Part shown: positions 17,032 through 27,068 of the stretch, piece after piece
Numbering within the stretch: the stretch's first letter is position 1
Layout: each line of letters opens with the position of its first letter
Origin: Bradyrhizobium archetypum
GTDB taxonomy: Bacteria > Pseudomonadota > Alphaproteobacteria > Rhizobiales > Xanthobacteraceae
Direction: 5' to 3'
Assembly: GCF_013114835.1 (NCBI RefSeq)
Contig: NZ_JAAVLW010000003.1
Span: forward strand, 248,001-312,000
DNA: 64,000 nt
Notes under the pieces: generated by a model
Told to the model about the DNA's origin: nothing
Database searches by the model: none
The model's input: only the letters and a program-made list of their open reading frames with translations
Translations under genes and position numbers: made by a program

Positions 17032-19239
17032 ATGCCGAAGAAGCCAAGAACGACCAGAAAGCCGAAGCAGACGGCGATTGTCCGCTTTCCCGGTCGGCCC
17101 GCAAAGTCCGCTGCAAAACTGCCTTCCAGCCGCCGGCCTCCAACCGGCGAAGCCGCTCGCAAGCACAAGGAGGTCGAGGCGGCTCTTGCCGAGGCGCGCA
17201 AATCGCACGAGCGCTTGCGCGAGGCGATCGATATCCTGCCGCAGGGTATCGTGTTTCTCGACGCCGAAGGCCGCTACATTCTCTGGAACAAGAAATATGC
17301 GCAGATGTACAGCCGCAGCGCGGATCTGTTCAGGCCGGGCGTGCGGCTGGAGGACACGATCCGCGTCGGCGTGGCGCGCGGCGATTATCCGGAAGCGATC
17401 GGGCGCGAGGAAGAATGGATCGCCGCACGACTCGAGAAGCTGTTCCAGCCGGGCGAGCGGCACGAACAGACACTGGCAGACGGCCGCGTCATCCTGATCG
17501 ACGAGCGCCTGACCGAGGATGGCGGCATCATCGGCCTGCGCGTCGACATCACCGAGTTGAAGCAGCGCGAGGCGTCGTTCCGGCTGCTGTTCGACAGCAA
17601 CCCGGTTCCGATGATCGTCTGCGCGCTGGGCGACGAACGAATTCTCGCCGTCAACCACGCCGCCGTCCAGCACTACGGTTATAGCCGCAGCGAATTCGAG
17701 AAGCTCACGATCCGCAGCCTGCAGGCGTTTGACGTCGAGCCGCCATGGGCCGGCGGACACGCTGGCGACGAGCGCGCGGCCCGGGCCTGGAAGCATGTCA
17801 GGGCCGACGGTGCGCTGATCGATCTGGCGATCTATTCGCGCCGGCTCGTTTACGGCGACCGGCCTGCCGTCCTGCTCGCTCTGATGGACACGACCGAGCG
17901 CAAGCGCGCCGAGGCCCGGCTGACGTTCATGGCCCAGCACGACGGCCTGACCGGGCTGCCGAACCGCAATCTGCTGCGCCAGCAGATGGACGACATCCTG
18001 CTGCGCACTCGCCGCAACGCCGAGAAGGTCGCCGTGCTGATGCTCGGCCTCGACCATTTCAAGGCGGTCAACGATACGCTCGGGCACGGTATCGGCGACA
18101 AGCTGTTGCGTGGCGTCGCCAAGCGATTGCGATCAATACTGCGCGAGGACGATGCGCTCGCCCGGCTCAACTCCGACGAATTCGCCATTGTCCAGAGCGG
18201 AGTGACGCGGCCTGAGGACGCGGCGTTCATGGCGAGGCGTCTCTTGGACGCGATCGCCGATCCCTATCTTCTGGACGGGCACTCCGTGATGATCGGCGCC
18301 AGCATCGGCATAGCGATGTCACCCGGCGACGGCGATGAATCCGAAAAGCTCCTGAAGAACGCCGACCTCGCATTGTCGCGCGCCAAGAACGAATTCCGCG
18401 GCACCTTCTCGTTCTTCGAGGCGGGCATGGACGCGCAAGCCCAGATCCGCCGCAAGATCGAAACCGAGCTGCGCGAAGCCGTTCAGGGCGATGCGCTGCG
18501 GCCCTATTACCAGCCGCTGGTCGATCTTTCGAGCGGACGCATCACCGGCTTCGAAGCGCTGGTACGCTGGCCGCATCCCGAGCGCGGCATGATCTCGCCG
18601 GCCGAGTTCATTCCCGTGGCGGAGGAAACCGGACTGATCAACGCCGTCGGCGGTTTGATGCTGCGCCGCGCCTGTGCCGATGCAGCGCAATGGCCCGACG
18701 ACGTCCGTGTCGCCGTCAATCTGTCGCCGCTGCAGTTTCGCGTCGGCAATCTCCTGTCGCTGGTGGTGGATACGCTGAAGCAGTCCGGCCTGCCGGCGAA
18801 GCGCCTGGAACTGGAGATCACCGAGACGCTGCTCCTGGAGAAGAGCAGCGAGGTGCTGGCGACGCTGCATGCGCTGCGCGCGCTCGGCGTCCGCATCTCG
18901 ATGGACGATTTCGGCACCGGCTATTCCAGCCTGAGCTACCTGCGCAGCTTTCCGTTCGACAAGATCAAGATCGACCAGTCCTTCGTGCGCGACCTAACTG
19001 CCAATCCCGATGCGCAGGCGATCGTGCGTTCGATCATCAGCCTCGGCAAGGGCCTCGGCGTCACCATCACGGCCGAAGGCGTCGAGACCGAAGCCGAGGT
19101 CAACTGCCTGCGCAACGAGGGCTGCCATGAGGGGCAGGGCTTCCTGTTCAGCCGCGCGCGGCCCAATGCGGAGATCGTCAGCCTGTTGAAGACGCAGGGC
19201 AACTGGAGCGCGCCGTCAGGCGCGGCGCTGGTGGCGTGA
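17032..19239 (+). CDS. PAS-PAS-GGDEF-EAL cyclic-di-GMP signalling protein with degenerate GGDEF
   Basis: A 735-residue cytoplasmic protein. A basic N-terminus (1-45) leads into a first PAS domain (about 60-175), a second PAS (about 182-290), a GGDEF domain (about 300-460) and an EAL domain (about 480-725). The EAL site is intact: EALVRW at 508, EITETLLLE, DDFGTGYSS and KIDQSFVRDL. The cyclase site reads NSDEF (380-384) in place of GGDEF, and the metal-binding DxDxFK reads GLDHFK, so cyclase activity is unlikely. Predicted role: phosphodiesterase lowering c-di-GMP, with PAS domains sensing an unknown signal and the GGDEF perhaps binding GTP as an activator. No membrane segment is seen. Confidence 0.94.
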   Translation: MPKKPRTTRKPKQTAIVRFPGRPAKSAAKLPSSRRPPTGEAARKHKEVEAALAEARKSHERLREAIDILPQGIVFLDAEGRYILWNKKYAQMYSRSADLFRPGVRLEDTIRVGVARGDYPEAIGREEEWIAARLEKLFQPGERHEQTLADGRVILIDERLTEDGGIIGLRVDITELKQREASFRLLFDSNPVPMIVCALGDERILAVNHAAVQHYGYSRSEFEKLTIRSLQAFDVEPPWAGGHAGDERAARAWKHVRADGALIDLAIYSRRLVYGDRPAVLLALMDTTERKRAEARLTFMAQHDGLTGLPNRNLLRQQMDDILLRTRRNAEKVAVLMLGLDHFKAVNDTLGHGIGDKLLRGVAKRLRSILREDDALARLNSDEFAIVQSGVTRPEDAAFMARRLLDAIADPYLLDGHSVMIGASIGIAMSPGDGDESEKLLKNADLALSRAKNEFRGTFSFFEAGMDAQAQIRRKIETELREAVQGDALRPYYQPLVDLSSGRITGFEALVRWPHPERGMISPAEFIPVAEETGLINAVGGLMLRRACADAAQWPDDVRVAVNLSPLQFRVGNLLSLVVDTLKQSGLPAKRLELEITETLLLEKSSEVLATLHALRALGVRISMDDFGTGYSSLSYLRSFPFDKIKIDQSFVRDLTANPDAQAIVRSIISLGKGLGVTITAEGVETEAEVNCLRNEGCHEGQGFLFSRARPNAEIVSLLKTQGNWSAPSGAALVA

Positions 19240-19260
19240 GGCTGCGGTATCGGCCAAGGC

Positions 19261-19349
19261 GTCATTGCGAGGAGCGCAAGCGACGAAGCGCCATCGCTCC
19301 GCGTGCGCGTAGAGGCGGATTGCTTCGCTACGCTCGCAATGGCGGTGAC
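19261..19349. repeat. palindromic intergenic repeat (CATTGCGAGGAGC type)
   Basis: GTCATTGCGAGGAGCGCAAG at the left recurs inverted as CTACGCTCGCAATGGCGGTGAC at the right. This family is also present at 36221-36302. Confidence 0.8.
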
Positions 19350-19373
19350 GGCCGCTCGCAATAATGGCGGAGA

Positions 19374-19511
19374 CTACTTCGCCCGTCCCGCCTTCCGCTT
19401 CCTCGCATGATACGTCAGCGCCCGCGCCACGCAGTAGCGTAGCGCCTTCTCGGGCAGCTTCTCGCCGGCATCGAGCAGGATGCAACCCGGCGGAAGCGAA
19501 AACGAAATGCC
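19374..19511 (-). other. coding-like frame without a canonical start codon
   Basis: Downstream of the 19511-19909 gene, one minus-strand frame reads GISFSLPPGCILLDAGEKLP and continues to a TAG at 19376-19374, with strongly G/C-rich third positions as in true genes here. The frame stays open upstream across the end of the H1-like gene but holds no ATG, GTG or TTG. An AGGAGA lies 5 bases before an ATT codon. It may be a gene remnant, a rare-start small gene, or the product of a frameshift from the upstream gene. Confidence 0.3.
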
Positions 19512-19909
19512 TATCTCCTTCGTGCAGTCTTGCGTCCGCCTGATCGTGACGTCTTCCGTGCGCTGGATCGCGTCGTTTTGCGGGCGCTGGACCTTGCCGC
19601 TGTCTTTCGCTTGCGGGTTGCTGCCGCCTTCTTGGCCGAGCGTGATCGCGCCGCTGCGGGCCGGCGTGCCGCGGCCTTGCCGCCGCGCGGACCGCCGATC
19701 CGGCCACCTTTTTTAGCCGCGACATTGGTGTCCTTCACGCCGCGGCCGGAGCCGCTCTTGTTACCGCCGCCGGTTTCCTTGTTGACGGTGGCCCAGGCGC
19801 GCCGCTCGGCTTCCTTCCTGCCGATGCCGCGCTCCTCGTAGCCTTCCTCGATATGTTCGGCCTTGCGTTTCTGCTTGTTGGTGTAACTCGATTTGTCACC
19901 GCGGGGCAT
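19511..19909 (-). CDS. small basic protein with histone-H1-like tail ('plasmid stabilization' annotation group)
   Basis: A 132-residue protein in two parts. The first 55 residues (MPRGDKSSYTNKQKRKAEHI, then EEGYEERGIGRKEAERRAWATVNK) are a conserved helical module often annotated as plasmid stabilization protein in rhizobia. The remainder is a low-complexity Lys/Arg/Ala/Ser tail with repeats such as SSARKT and KKAAATRKRK, like histone H1 or AlgP tails, so nonspecific DNA binding is likely. GAGGGAGA precedes the ATG at 19909. The name should not be taken as function: there is no toxin partner and it is chromosomal. Confidence 0.88.
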   Translation of the reverse strand: MPRGDKSSYTNKQKRKAEHIEEGYEERGIGRKEAERRAWATVNKETGGGNKSGSGRGVKDTNVAAKKGGRIGGPRGGKAAARRPAAARSRSAKKAAATRKRKTAARSSARKTTRSSARKTSRSGGRKTARRR

Positions 19910-20007
19910 GACGTATCTCCCTCGTTGCTGCGGTTGCCGAAAAGCAACGCGCACTTGGCGAGCGGGTTCCTGCTTGAGCCTGTTCACGTCGACCGGGAAC
20001 GGCCATC

Positions 20008-21180
20008 TCAACGCGCTGTCGGTGGCCCCTCGAGACCACCTGACAGGATCGCCCGGCCGGCATCCTCATAATGGGCGTCGCGGCCCTGGATCTGCTGCGC
20101 GATGGCGTGCATGTCGCGGAAACGGCGTTCGAACTTGTTGGCGTTGAACACGGCCGTAGCGCCAGCCATGTGATAGGCGGTATCGACCACGGCGGCCGAT
20201 TGATGGATGGTCCATGTCGAGGCCATGCGCAGCGCGATGCGATGGGCTTCGGTGATGGCAGCGCCCTGCGACAAGTCGCGCCACACCTCCGCTGCGGTGG
20301 CATAGAGATAGGCGCGGGTGGCGCGCCATTGTGCCTCGGTGCGGCCGATCAAGCCTTGCACCGCATTGTTGTCGCGCATCGCCTTCAGCGCCTGCGGGGT
20401 CTTGGCGCGGGCAAGGTCGATCGCGGCGTCGAGCGTGGCGCGGGCAACGCCGAGCGAGGTTGCCGCAAAGCCCATGCCGAACACCATGTTGGTGGAGAGC
20501 TTGTATAGTGGCCCGTTTTCGCGCCGGGCCTCGGGTTCGTCGCGAAGCGCGGCAAATTTCTCAGGGATGAAGAGGTTGTCGACCGAGTAGGAATCGGTGC
20601 CCGTGCCGCGCAAGCCAATCACGTCCCAGACGTCGTAGAGCGTTGCGCTGCTCACCGGAAACAGGATGGTGCGGATCTCCGGCGAGCCATCCGTCCGGCG
20701 CCGCGCCGTGCCGTCGGCCTCGACGACGCGGACATGGGCGCCGAGCCAGCTCGCCTGCCGCAAGCCGGAGGCAAAATCCCAGCGGGCGCTGGCCCTGTAG
20801 CCGCCCGGAGCCGCCTGCACTTCATGGTTGATGGCGCCCCAGGCCAGAATGCCGGGCGCGACGTTGAAGATCGCGTTGGCGGCATCCGGATCGAGATAGG
20901 CCGCCGTCATGGCGCAGACGCTGCACTGGCCAAGGCACCACGCGGTCGAGGCGTCAGCCTTGGCGACTTCCTCCTGCATCTGCATGAAGGTTTCGAGCGG
21001 CACCTCGGCGCCGCCAAAGCTCTTCGGCAGCAGCGCGCGGTAGAGCCCGTTCTCGATCAGCGCCTGCGTCACCGCTGATGTCAGCCGCCGTGTTCGCTCG
21101 ATCTCGTCGGCGTCGCGAGCAATCAGCGGCGCCAGCGCCCGCGCGCGTTCCACGAGGTCGAAGCCCGGATGCCTGTTCAT
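20008..21180 (-). CDS. acyl-CoA dehydrogenase-like flavoprotein (flavin-dependent hydroxylase type)
   Basis: A 390-residue protein of the acyl-CoA dehydrogenase fold, closest in style to the group D flavin monooxygenases and desulfurisation enzymes (HsaA, DszC, IndA-like): N-terminal helices (LIENGLYRALLPKSFGGAEV), a middle beta domain (GLRGTGTDSYSVDNLFIP) and a C-terminal helical domain. There is no clear catalytic Glu of the true dehydrogenases that I can identify. These enzymes use reduced flavin from a partner reductase; none is encoded here. GAGGAA precedes the ATG. The next gene upstream (21277) is an MFS transporter on the same strand, perhaps importing the substrate. Confidence 0.88.
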   Translation of the reverse strand: MNRHPGFDLVERARALAPLIARDADEIERTRRLTSAVTQALIENGLYRALLPKSFGGAEVPLETFMQMQEEVAKADASTAWCLGQCSVCAMTAAYLDPDAANAIFNVAPGILAWGAINHEVQAAPGGYRASARWDFASGLRQASWLGAHVRVVEADGTARRRTDGSPEIRTILFPVSSATLYDVWDVIGLRGTGTDSYSVDNLFIPEKFAALRDEPEARRENGPLYKLSTNMVFGMGFAATSLGVARATLDAAIDLARAKTPQALKAMRDNNAVQGLIGRTEAQWRATRAYLYATAAEVWRDLSQGAAITEAHRIALRMASTWTIHQSAAVVDTAYHMAGATAVFNANKFERRFRDMHAIAQQIQGRDAHYEDAGRAILSGGLEGPPTAR

Positions 21181-21276
21181 GCGCTTCCTCGCATTCTCTT
21201 GTTCTTAGGCTTTCTTGGCGTCGCCGCGGATGGTGACGTATCCACCGCCCTCGATCAAGGCGGCGGAGTTTGCCGC

Positions 21277-22512
21277 TCACGCCGCCGCTCGCTCGAGATC
21301 GAGCGAAGATTGCGACGGCCGTTTGGCCGAAGGGAAGCTCAACGCCACCGTCACGGCCGCCAAGCCGATCGCGAAGGAGCCGACATAAAGCCAGTTGTAG
21401 GCGCGGAAGGTATCGAACACCCAGCCACCGGCCAATGGCCCGAGCGCCATGCCCAGACTGGCGAAGGCGGAAACCGCGCCGAACACGCTGCCCATGATGC
21501 GCACGCCGAAATATTCGCGCACCAGCACGGCATACAGCGGCATCACGCCGCCATAGGCGAGGCCGAAGACCACCGACAGCGCATAGAATTCGCCGAGCTG
21601 GCCGACCGCGAGAAACGTGGCGATCGACAGCGCCTGCACGAACAGGCCGCCGACGAGCACATGCTTGGCGCCGAAGCGGTCGGCCAATAGGCCGAGCAGC
21701 AGCCGGCCGCCGAGGCCGGAGAAGCCGGCGAGGCTGTAAACGGTGACGGCAGTCAAGGGCGCGATGCCGCAGATCATGGCGTAGCTCACCAAATGGAAGA
21801 TCGGCCCCGAATGCGCCGCGCAGCAGGCGAAATGCGCGAGCGCCAGTGTGATGAATTGCGGGGTCCGAAGCGCCTGCGCGATCGTCCACTGCCCGTCGGG
21901 CGCGCCGGTCCCATGGGCAGCAGCAGGCGTTGAGGGTTCTGGCGGCCGCCGCACCAGCAGCGAGGCGGGGATCAGGAGCGCCACGGCGACGATGCCGATC
22001 ACCAGCATCGCCGTGCGCCAGTCATAGGACGCGATCAGCCAGCTTGCGAATGGCGCGACCGTCATCGGCGATACGCCCATGCCGGCCGACACCAGCGCTA
22101 CCGCGAGGCTGCGGCGATGTTCGATCCAGGCACTCGCTGCGGCTACCATCGGCGCGTAGAAGGCGCCGGCGGAAATGCCGATCAGCACGCCGAATGCCAA
22201 CTGGAACTGCCACAGGCTGGTGGCCTGGCTGGCGCCGATCAGGCCGGCGCCGAGCAGCAGCGTGCCCAAAAATACCACGATGCGGGTGCCGTAGCGGTCG
22301 GACAGCGCGCCCCAGAAAAATGCCGCCACCCCCATCGCGAGAAAGTCGATCGTAGCCGCCGCCGAGATGCCGCTGTGCGACCAGCCCATTGCTTCCGAAA
22401 TCGGCTGCAGGAATACAGCCAGCGACAGCATCGAGCCGAACGCCACGCAGGTCATCATCGCGCCCACGGCGACCACGATCCAGCCATAGGATAAACCGGA
22501 GGCCTTGCTCAT
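21277..22512 (-). CDS. MFS transporter (OFA/monocarboxylate-like)
   Basis: A 411-residue membrane protein with 12 predicted helices. The MFS loop motif after helix 2 reads GALSDRYGTRIVVFLG, and GRLLLGLLADRFGAKHVLVGG is its repeat in the second half, both typical. Similarity in style is to the oxalate/formate and monocarboxylate antiporter group. The ATG at 22512 follows GGGGAAA. It is encoded with the flavoprotein gene downstream, separated by 96 bases; a shared catabolic role is inferred only from position. Confidence 0.92.
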   Translation of the reverse strand: MSKASGLSYGWIVVAVGAMMTCVAFGSMLSLAVFLQPISEAMGWSHSGISAAATIDFLAMGVAAFFWGALSDRYGTRIVVFLGTLLLGAGLIGASQATSLWQFQLAFGVLIGISAGAFYAPMVAAASAWIEHRRSLAVALVSAGMGVSPMTVAPFASWLIASYDWRTAMLVIGIVAVALLIPASLLVRRPPEPSTPAAAHGTGAPDGQWTIAQALRTPQFITLALAHFACCAAHSGPIFHLVSYAMICGIAPLTAVTVYSLAGFSGLGGRLLLGLLADRFGAKHVLVGGLFVQALSIATFLAVGQLGEFYALSVVFGLAYGGVMPLYAVLVREYFGVRIMGSVFGAVSAFASLGMALGPLAGGWVFDTFRAYNWLYVGSFAIGLAAVTVALSFPSAKRPSQSSLDLERAAA

Positions 22513-22683
22513 GCGTTTCCCCGCGCGTGTGTTGTTGTTGGTATGCGCGGGATGATAGTGGCCTATTCGCGGCTCTCGCGCAATGCAGCCGAAAGCAACT
22601 CTCTCATTCGCAGATCATGTAGATGGTGGGCACGGAGCTATGCGCCTTTGCCTACCCAACTTCATTGATAGTGAAGCGCCCGC

Positions 22684-24495
22684 TCAGCTATCCACCTTCA
22701 GCGCGGCAATAAAAGCCTCCTGCGGGATGTCGACCTTGCCGAACTGCCGCATCTTCTTCTTGCCTTCCTTCTGCTTCTCCAGAAGCTTGCGTTTACGCGT
22801 GATGTCGCCGCCATAGCATTTTGCGGTGACGTCCTTGCGCAGCGCGCGGACGGTCTCACGCGCGATCACCTTGCCGCCGATCGCCGCCTGAATCGGGATC
22901 TGGAACATGTGCGGCGGGATCAGCTCCTTCATCTTCTCGACCATGGCGCGGCCGCGGCCTTCGGCGCGGGTCCGGTGCACCAGCATCGAGAGCGCGTCGA
23001 CCGGCTCGCCGTTGACAAGGATCTGCATCTTGACGAGATCGGCCACCTTGTAATCGGTCAAATGATAATCGAACGAGGCATAACCCTTCGACACCGACTT
23101 CAGCCGATCGTAGAAATCGAACACGACTTCGTTGAGCGGCAAATCGTATTTCACCATGGCGCGGGAGCCGACGTAAGTCAGCTCCTTCTGTGAGCCACGC
23201 CGGTCCTGGCACAGTTTTAATACGCTGCCGAGATATTCGTCGGGGGTAAGGATGGTGGCTTCGATCCACGGCTCCTCGATGTCGGCGATCTTGACCACGT
23301 CGGGCATGTCGACGGGATTGTGGATCTCGATCTCCTGGCCGTCGGTCAGATGCATTTTGTAGATCACGCTCGGCGCGGTGGCGATCAGGTTGAGATCGAA
23401 CTCGCGCGACAGCCGCTCCTGGATGATCTCGAGATGCAGCAGCCCGAGGAAGCCACAGCGGAAGCCGAAACCGAGGGCGGCGGAGGTTTCCATCTCGTAG
23501 GAGAAGCTCGCGTCGTTGAGCCGCAGCTTGCCCATTGCGGCGCGGAGCGTCTCGAAATCGTTGGCATCGACCGGAAACAGGCCGCAGAACACCACCGGGA
23601 TTGCCGGCTTGAAGCCCGGCAGCATCTCCTGAATTGGCTTCTTGTCGTCGGTGATGGTGTCGCCCACCCTTGTGTCGGCGACTTCCTTGATCGCCGCGGT
23701 GATGAAACCGATCTCGCCGGGGCCGAGCTCGTCGACCTGTTCCATCTTCGGCGTGAAGAAGCCGACGCGCTCGACGTCATAGGCGGCGTTGGTGCCCATC
23801 ATGCGGATGCGGCTACCCTTCTTCATCGTGCCGTCGACGATGCGAACGAGCACGACGACGCCGAGATAGACGTCGTACCAGCTATCGACCAACAGCGCCT
23901 TCAGCGTCGCGTCGCGGTTGCCCTTCGGCGGCGGCAGGCGGGTGACAATGGCTTCCAGCACGTCGGGTACGCCGAGACCGGTCTTGGCCGAAATCATCAC
24001 GGCGTCGGAGGCATCGATGCCGATCACGTCCTCGATCTGCTGCTTGACCTTATCGGGCTCGGCCGCGGGCAGGTCGACCTTGTTGAGAACCGGCACGATC
24101 TCGTGATTGTTGTCGAGCGCCTGATAGACGTTGGCGAGCGTCTGCGCCTCCACGCCCTGGCTGGCGTCGACCACCAGCAGCGATCCCTCGCAGGCCGCCA
24201 GCGACCGCGAGACTTCGTAGGCGAAGTCGACATGCCCGGGCGTGTCCATCAGGTTGAAGATGTAATCCTTGCCGTCCTTGGCGCGGTAGTTCAGCCGCAC
24301 CGTCTGCGCCTTGATGGTAATGCCGCGCTCGCGCTCGATATCCATGGAATCGAGCACCTGTTCCTTGCCCGCCATTTCGCGGTCCGACAGCCCACCCGTC
24401 ATCTGGATCAGGCGGTCGGCCAGCGTCGATTTGCCATGGTCGATATGGGCGACGATGGAGAAGTTGCGGATGTTGGAAATGGGCGTCGTTGTCAT
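22684..24495 (-). CDS. lepA: elongation factor 4 (back-translocating GTPase LepA)
   Basis: A 603-residue translational GTPase. G1 is AHIDHGKS, G2/G3 regions include [11 protein letters not shown] and [16 protein letters not shown], and G4 is NKVDLP. The LepA-specific C-terminus [16 protein letters not shown] is present. It binds ribosomes and helps rescue or remodel stalled elongation. The start is set at 24495 ([13 protein letters not shown]), the usual LepA N-terminus; an upstream in-frame ATG at 24531 adds 12 atypical residues. Confidence 0.97.
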   Translation of the reverse strand: MTTTPISNIRNFSIVAHIDHGKSTLADRLIQMTGGLSDREMAGKEQVLDSMDIERERGITIKAQTVRLNYRAKDGKDYIFNLMDTPGHVDFAYEVSRSLAACEGSLLVVDASQGVEAQTLANVYQALDNNHEIVPVLNKVDLPAAEPDKVKQQIEDVIGIDASDAVMISAKTGLGVPDVLEAIVTRLPPPKGNRDATLKALLVDSWYDVYLGVVVLVRIVDGTMKKGSRIRMMGTNAAYDVERVGFFTPKMEQVDELGPGEIGFITAAIKEVADTRVGDTITDDKKPIQEMLPGFKPAIPVVFCGLFPVDANDFETLRAAMGKLRLNDASFSYEMETSAALGFGFRCGFLGLLHLEIIQERLSREFDLNLIATAPSVIYKMHLTDGQEIEIHNPVDMPDVVKIADIEEPWIEATILTPDEYLGSVLKLCQDRRGSQKELTYVGSRAMVKYDLPLNEVVFDFYDRLKSVSKGYASFDYHLTDYKVADLVKMQILVNGEPVDALSMLVHRTRAEGRGRAMVEKMKELIPPHMFQIPIQAAIGGKVIARETVRALRKDVTAKCYGGDITRKRKLLEKQKEGKKKMRQFGKVDIPQEAFIAALKVDS

Positions 24496-24610
24496 GGGGC
24501 GCGGGATAGCATTCACGTCCCCGTGCGGCAACCATCTTGCTGTATTTCAAGGGGGTTTCTTCACGCCAAGCTGATTCCACTCGAGCCGAAAACACGCTAC
24601 GGAATGGGTC

Positions 24611-26221
24611 ATGTCGACTGCATCCATTCTGCCCACGGCCGCGCGCGGCAAGCGTTTTCCATCGATCCGGCGGCTGGCGGCGTGGCTTGCCGCGCAGGCC
24701 AACGGTCCCACGGAGGCCCCCATCGCCGGCCTGTGGCTGGTGGTGGGCTTTGCCGCGGTTCACGCCGTGCTGTGGACGCTGATCCTGGTCATTCTGAAGA
24801 CCGGGCAGGACGTTCACATGGACGTCGCGGAAGCCTTCGCCTGGGGGCAGAAGTTCCTGCTGGGTTATGGCAAGCACCCGCCATTGTCCGGATGGGTTGC
24901 CGGCGTGTGGTTCATGTTCTTTCCGATCACGGATTGGGCGACCTACGCGCTGGCGATGGCCACGCTGGCTTGCGGTCTCGTGATCTGCTGGTTGCTGGCG
25001 CTGCGTGTGGTCGATCACCGCCGCGCGTTCTTCGTCGTGGTGATGCTCGCGCTCTATCCGATCTTCAATTTCAAGGGGTTCAAATATAATCCGGACCTCT
25101 TGCAGCTCGTCACGTTGCCGCTGATGGTGCTGGCCTATCTCGATGCGTTCGAGAAGCGCAGCATCAAATCCGGCATATGGCTCGGGCTCGCCGGCGCGCT
25201 GGCGCTGATGACCAAATACTGGGCCGTCACGATGATCGGCGCCATCGGCATTGCGGCGTTGATCCACCCCGAGCGCTTTAAATTCCTGCGCTCGCCGGCG
25301 CCCTGGGTGGCGATTGTCGTGCTCGCGATCGCAATGCTCCCGCATCTGATGTGGCTGAAGCAGGTCGATTTCGTCCCGTTCACCTATGCGGGCGACACTT
25401 ATTCGCTCACCGACCGCGCGATGATCGACGATCTCGCGCTGGGTTATGTCGGGCACAATCTCGCGTTGCTAGCCGCGCCGGTGATACTCGGCGCGATCGC
25501 GCTGGTCTGGCGGCCGTGGCGCTTGACGCCGTTTCCGGCCCTGGCGCGCGGCGCCAATTCCGGCGTGAATACGTTCCAGGCGCTCAATGTCTGGATCATC
25601 CAGGCGGTGGTAGCGATCGGGCCGCCGCTGGGTGCCTTGGCGTTCCACGTCTACATCAAGACCGACTGGGGCATCCCGCTGTTCTTCCTGGTGCCGGTCG
25701 CGCTGATCGCGATTCCTGCCGTGCGGGTCCGGAAAATCGCGCTGGCGAACCTGACGGCAACCTGGCTGGTGATTACGCTCGTCGTGCTGGCGGCATCACC
25801 GAAGATCGTCGCCTACGAGCTCAGCGAAAAGCGCACGGCGGGCGCGACCTATCGGGCGCGTTCCGAACTCGCCCGCGGGCTGACAGAGGCCTGGCACACG
25901 CGCTTTTATTCGCGCTGGCCGGTGGTTGCCGCCTATATGGATACCGGCCAGCCCATGACCTTCTACAGCGCTGATCATCCGGCGCCGCTGACGCCGAACG
26001 AGCCGTGGTCGTCGGGTCTGACCTCGCTCGAGGAGGCAAAGCGATCGGGCTTCATCGGCATCTGCGAACCCGGCCACTGGAAGTTCGAAGAATGCGAGGC
26101 GTGGATGAAGGCCCATGCGGCCAATGCCGAGCGCATGGTGATGACCACGCGCCGGTTCTTCTTAGGGATGCCCGGTCCCGCGACAGCCTGGAACATCTAC
26201 ATCGTGCCGCCGGCCAAATAG
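24611..26221 (+). CDS. ArnT/PMT-like membrane glycosyltransferase (GT39/83 type)
   Basis: A 536-residue inner-membrane protein with about 10-12 helices. The first periplasmic loop holds HMDVAEAFAWGQKFL with the acidic residues characteristic of GT-C transferases, followed by GYGKHPPLSGWV. A soluble periplasmic C-terminus (about 400-536) includes VVAAYMDTGQPM and WKFEECEAWMKAH. Such enzymes transfer sugars from polyprenyl-phosphate donors to lipid A, protein or hopanoid targets. The acceptor is unknown here. The ATG at 24611 follows GGAATGG. Confidence 0.88.
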   Translation: MSTASILPTAARGKRFPSIRRLAAWLAAQANGPTEAPIAGLWLVVGFAAVHAVLWTLILVILKTGQDVHMDVAEAFAWGQKFLLGYGKHPPLSGWVAGVWFMFFPITDWATYALAMATLACGLVICWLLALRVVDHRRAFFVVVMLALYPIFNFKGFKYNPDLLQLVTLPLMVLAYLDAFEKRSIKSGIWLGLAGALALMTKYWAVTMIGAIGIAALIHPERFKFLRSPAPWVAIVVLAIAMLPHLMWLKQVDFVPFTYAGDTYSLTDRAMIDDLALGYVGHNLALLAAPVILGAIALVWRPWRLTPFPALARGANSGVNTFQALNVWIIQAVVAIGPPLGALAFHVYIKTDWGIPLFFLVPVALIAIPAVRVRKIALANLTATWLVITLVVLAASPKIVAYELSEKRTAGATYRARSELARGLTEAWHTRFYSRWPVVAAYMDTGQPMTFYSADHPAPLTPNEPWSSGLTSLEEAKRSGFIGICEPGHWKFEECEAWMKAHAANAERMVMTTRRFFLGMPGPATAWNIYIVPPAK

Positions 26222-26252
26222 ACGCACTCACAAGAAAATCGAAGGGAAACGC

Positions 26253-27050
26253 ATGGATCTCGACCTGACGGGCAAGACGGCACTGGTCACCGGTTCGACA
26301 CGCGGCATCGGGTTGGCCACAGCCACTGGCCTCGCGCAGATGGGCGCCGAGGTGATCGTCAATGGGCGCGAGACGGCGGCGGTCGGCGAGGCCATGGCGA
26401 AACTCCGAAAGGCTGCGCCGTCGGCCAAGGTGCATGCGGCAGCGTTCGACCTCGGCAATGCCGCGGGCTGTGCCGCGCTGGTCGCGCAATTCCCTGACGT
26501 CGACATCCTCGTCAACAATCTCGGCATCTACGAGCCGAAGGGGTTCTTCGAAATCGAGGATGCCGATTGGTCAAGGATGTTCGAAGTCAATGTCATGAGC
26601 GGGGTGCGGCTGACGCGGCATTATCTGAAGCGGATGCTGGACAGCAAGGACTGGGGCCGCGTTGTGTTCGTCTCCAGCGAATCCGGCGTCTTCATCCCGA
26701 AGGAAATGGTGCATTACGGTTTTTCGAAATCGGCGCAGCTCGTCATCGCGCGCGGCGCGGCGGAGACGACGAAAGGCACCAACGTCACCGTCAATTCGGT
26801 GATGCCCGGCCCGACCTGGGTCGAGATGGCGCCGCTGCGTCTGGCGGCGCGTGCCGAGGCGATGGGGACGACCGTCGATGATCTGGTCTCGCGCACCTTC
26901 AGCGAACGCCGCCCGGCCTCGCTGCTGCAGCGCTACGCCAAGCCCGAAGAGGTCGCCAATCTGATCTGCTATGTCTGCTCGAGAGCCTCCAGCGCCACCA
27001 ACGGCGCCGCGCTCCGCGCCGACGGCGGAATCGTTACGAATCCGTTCTAG
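26253..27050 (+). CDS. short-chain dehydrogenase/reductase
   Basis: A 265-residue classical SDR. The cofactor motif TGSTRGIG is at 13-20, NNLG at 88-91, the catalytic Ser near 141-142 (VVFVSSESG), and the Tyr-Lys pair at 155 and 159 (YGFSK). The motif NGRET after beta-2 suggests NADPH preference but this is weak. GAAGGGAAACGC precedes the ATG. It starts 31 bases after the glycosyltransferase stop and is probably co-transcribed. The substrate is unknown. Confidence 0.93.
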   Translation: MDLDLTGKTALVTGSTRGIGLATATGLAQMGAEVIVNGRETAAVGEAMAKLRKAAPSAKVHAAAFDLGNAAGCAALVAQFPDVDILVNNLGIYEPKGFFEIEDADWSRMFEVNVMSGVRLTRHYLKRMLDSKDWGRVVFVSSESGVFIPKEMVHYGFSKSAQLVIARGAAETTKGTNVTVNSVMPGPTWVEMAPLRLAARAEAMGTTVDDLVSRTFSERRPASLLQRYAKPEEVANLICYVCSRASSATNGAALRADGGIVTNPF

Positions 27051-27068
27051 ACTAGCCGCGCGCCCGCC

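Noticed and set aside
19511..19909. Toxin-antitoxin or plasmid maintenance system
   Set aside because: The common label 'plasmid stabilization' is not supported: no partner gene and a histone-like tail.
23320..25089. Open frame of 589 codons opposite lepA and into the next gene
   Set aside because: It spans two real genes on both strands and has no domain; a high-GC artefact.
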